Of a DNA stretch of 64,000 nucleotides, positions 63,867 to 64,000 are shown piece by piece. The stretch is from assembly GCF_033568475.1 (NCBI RefSeq), contig NW_027331831.1:1674001-1738000 (forward strand). Reading direction: 5' to 3'. The position numbers and the translations under genes were made by a program. Under the pieces are notes generated by a model, which was not told where the DNA came from, did no database searches, and saw only the letters and a program-made list of their open reading frames with translations. The stretch is from Henckelia pumila. Taxonomy: Eukaryota; Streptophyta; Magnoliopsida; Lamiales; Gesneriaceae. Position 1 is the first letter of the stretch. Every line of letters begins with the position of its first letter.

Positions 63867-64000
63867 TTCTCGCGATTCTCTGCTCTCTTGTTCTTCTCTA
63901 TTTTCTAGGGCTTTTAGGGGGAATCTGGTTTCAATTTCTTAGGCGGAAAGCTATGTTGATGCTTATGGTTGAACGAATATGGGCGCCGATTCAATTGACC

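Overview
This window is nuclear DNA of a flowering plant, most likely a eudicot and perhaps an asterid (the large-form PCNA recalls carrot). The signs are AT-rich spacers, GT-AG introns, plant-specific families (COI1, WLIM2, ProT, SYP81) and a dense load of plant transposons. The species cannot be told from the sequence. All exon limits below were built by eye from splice sites, phase and protein similarity.

Layout. 1-2193 (+): last six exons of a proline/compatible-solute transporter (ProT). 3347-6649 (+): SYP81, an ER Qa-SNARE. 8441-11958 (-): intact NOL9/GRC3 RNA 5'-kinase, followed at 13.3-19.25 kb by two decayed tandem NOL9 copies, an LTR-element remnant and a striking fold-back made from NOL9 exon 7. 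22429-33746 (-): LAS1, the ITS2 endoribonuclease, stretched to 11.3 kb by a LINE with a nested insert and by a PIF/Harbinger relic. 33.8-39.6 kb: gene-free, with MITEs, a hAT element with a perfect 8-bp target duplication and a SINE with a 17-bp target duplication. 39723-42888 (+): Golgi-type nucleotide-sugar/triose-phosphate translocator. 43920-45438 (-): PCNA with an unusual 129-residue repetitive tail. 46518-48806 (-): WLIM2-type LIM protein. 50371-54094 (-): COI1, the jasmonate receptor F-box protein. 55090-58016: non-autonomous Harbinger-type element carrying a solo LTR. 58795-63866 (-): RPN8, a proteasome lid subunit.

How the genes relate. Most neighbours are unrelated housekeeping genes. 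The exception is NOL9 (GRC3) and LAS1: in yeast and animals these two proteins form one enzyme, RNase PNK, which cuts and phosphorylates ITS2 during 60S ribosome maturation. Here they lie on the same strand, about 10.5 kb apart, separated only by dead NOL9 copies and transposons. The best candidates for something undescribed are this partner-gene neighbourhood, the NOL9-derived long hairpin (a possible young hairpin-RNA locus), and the large-form PCNA.
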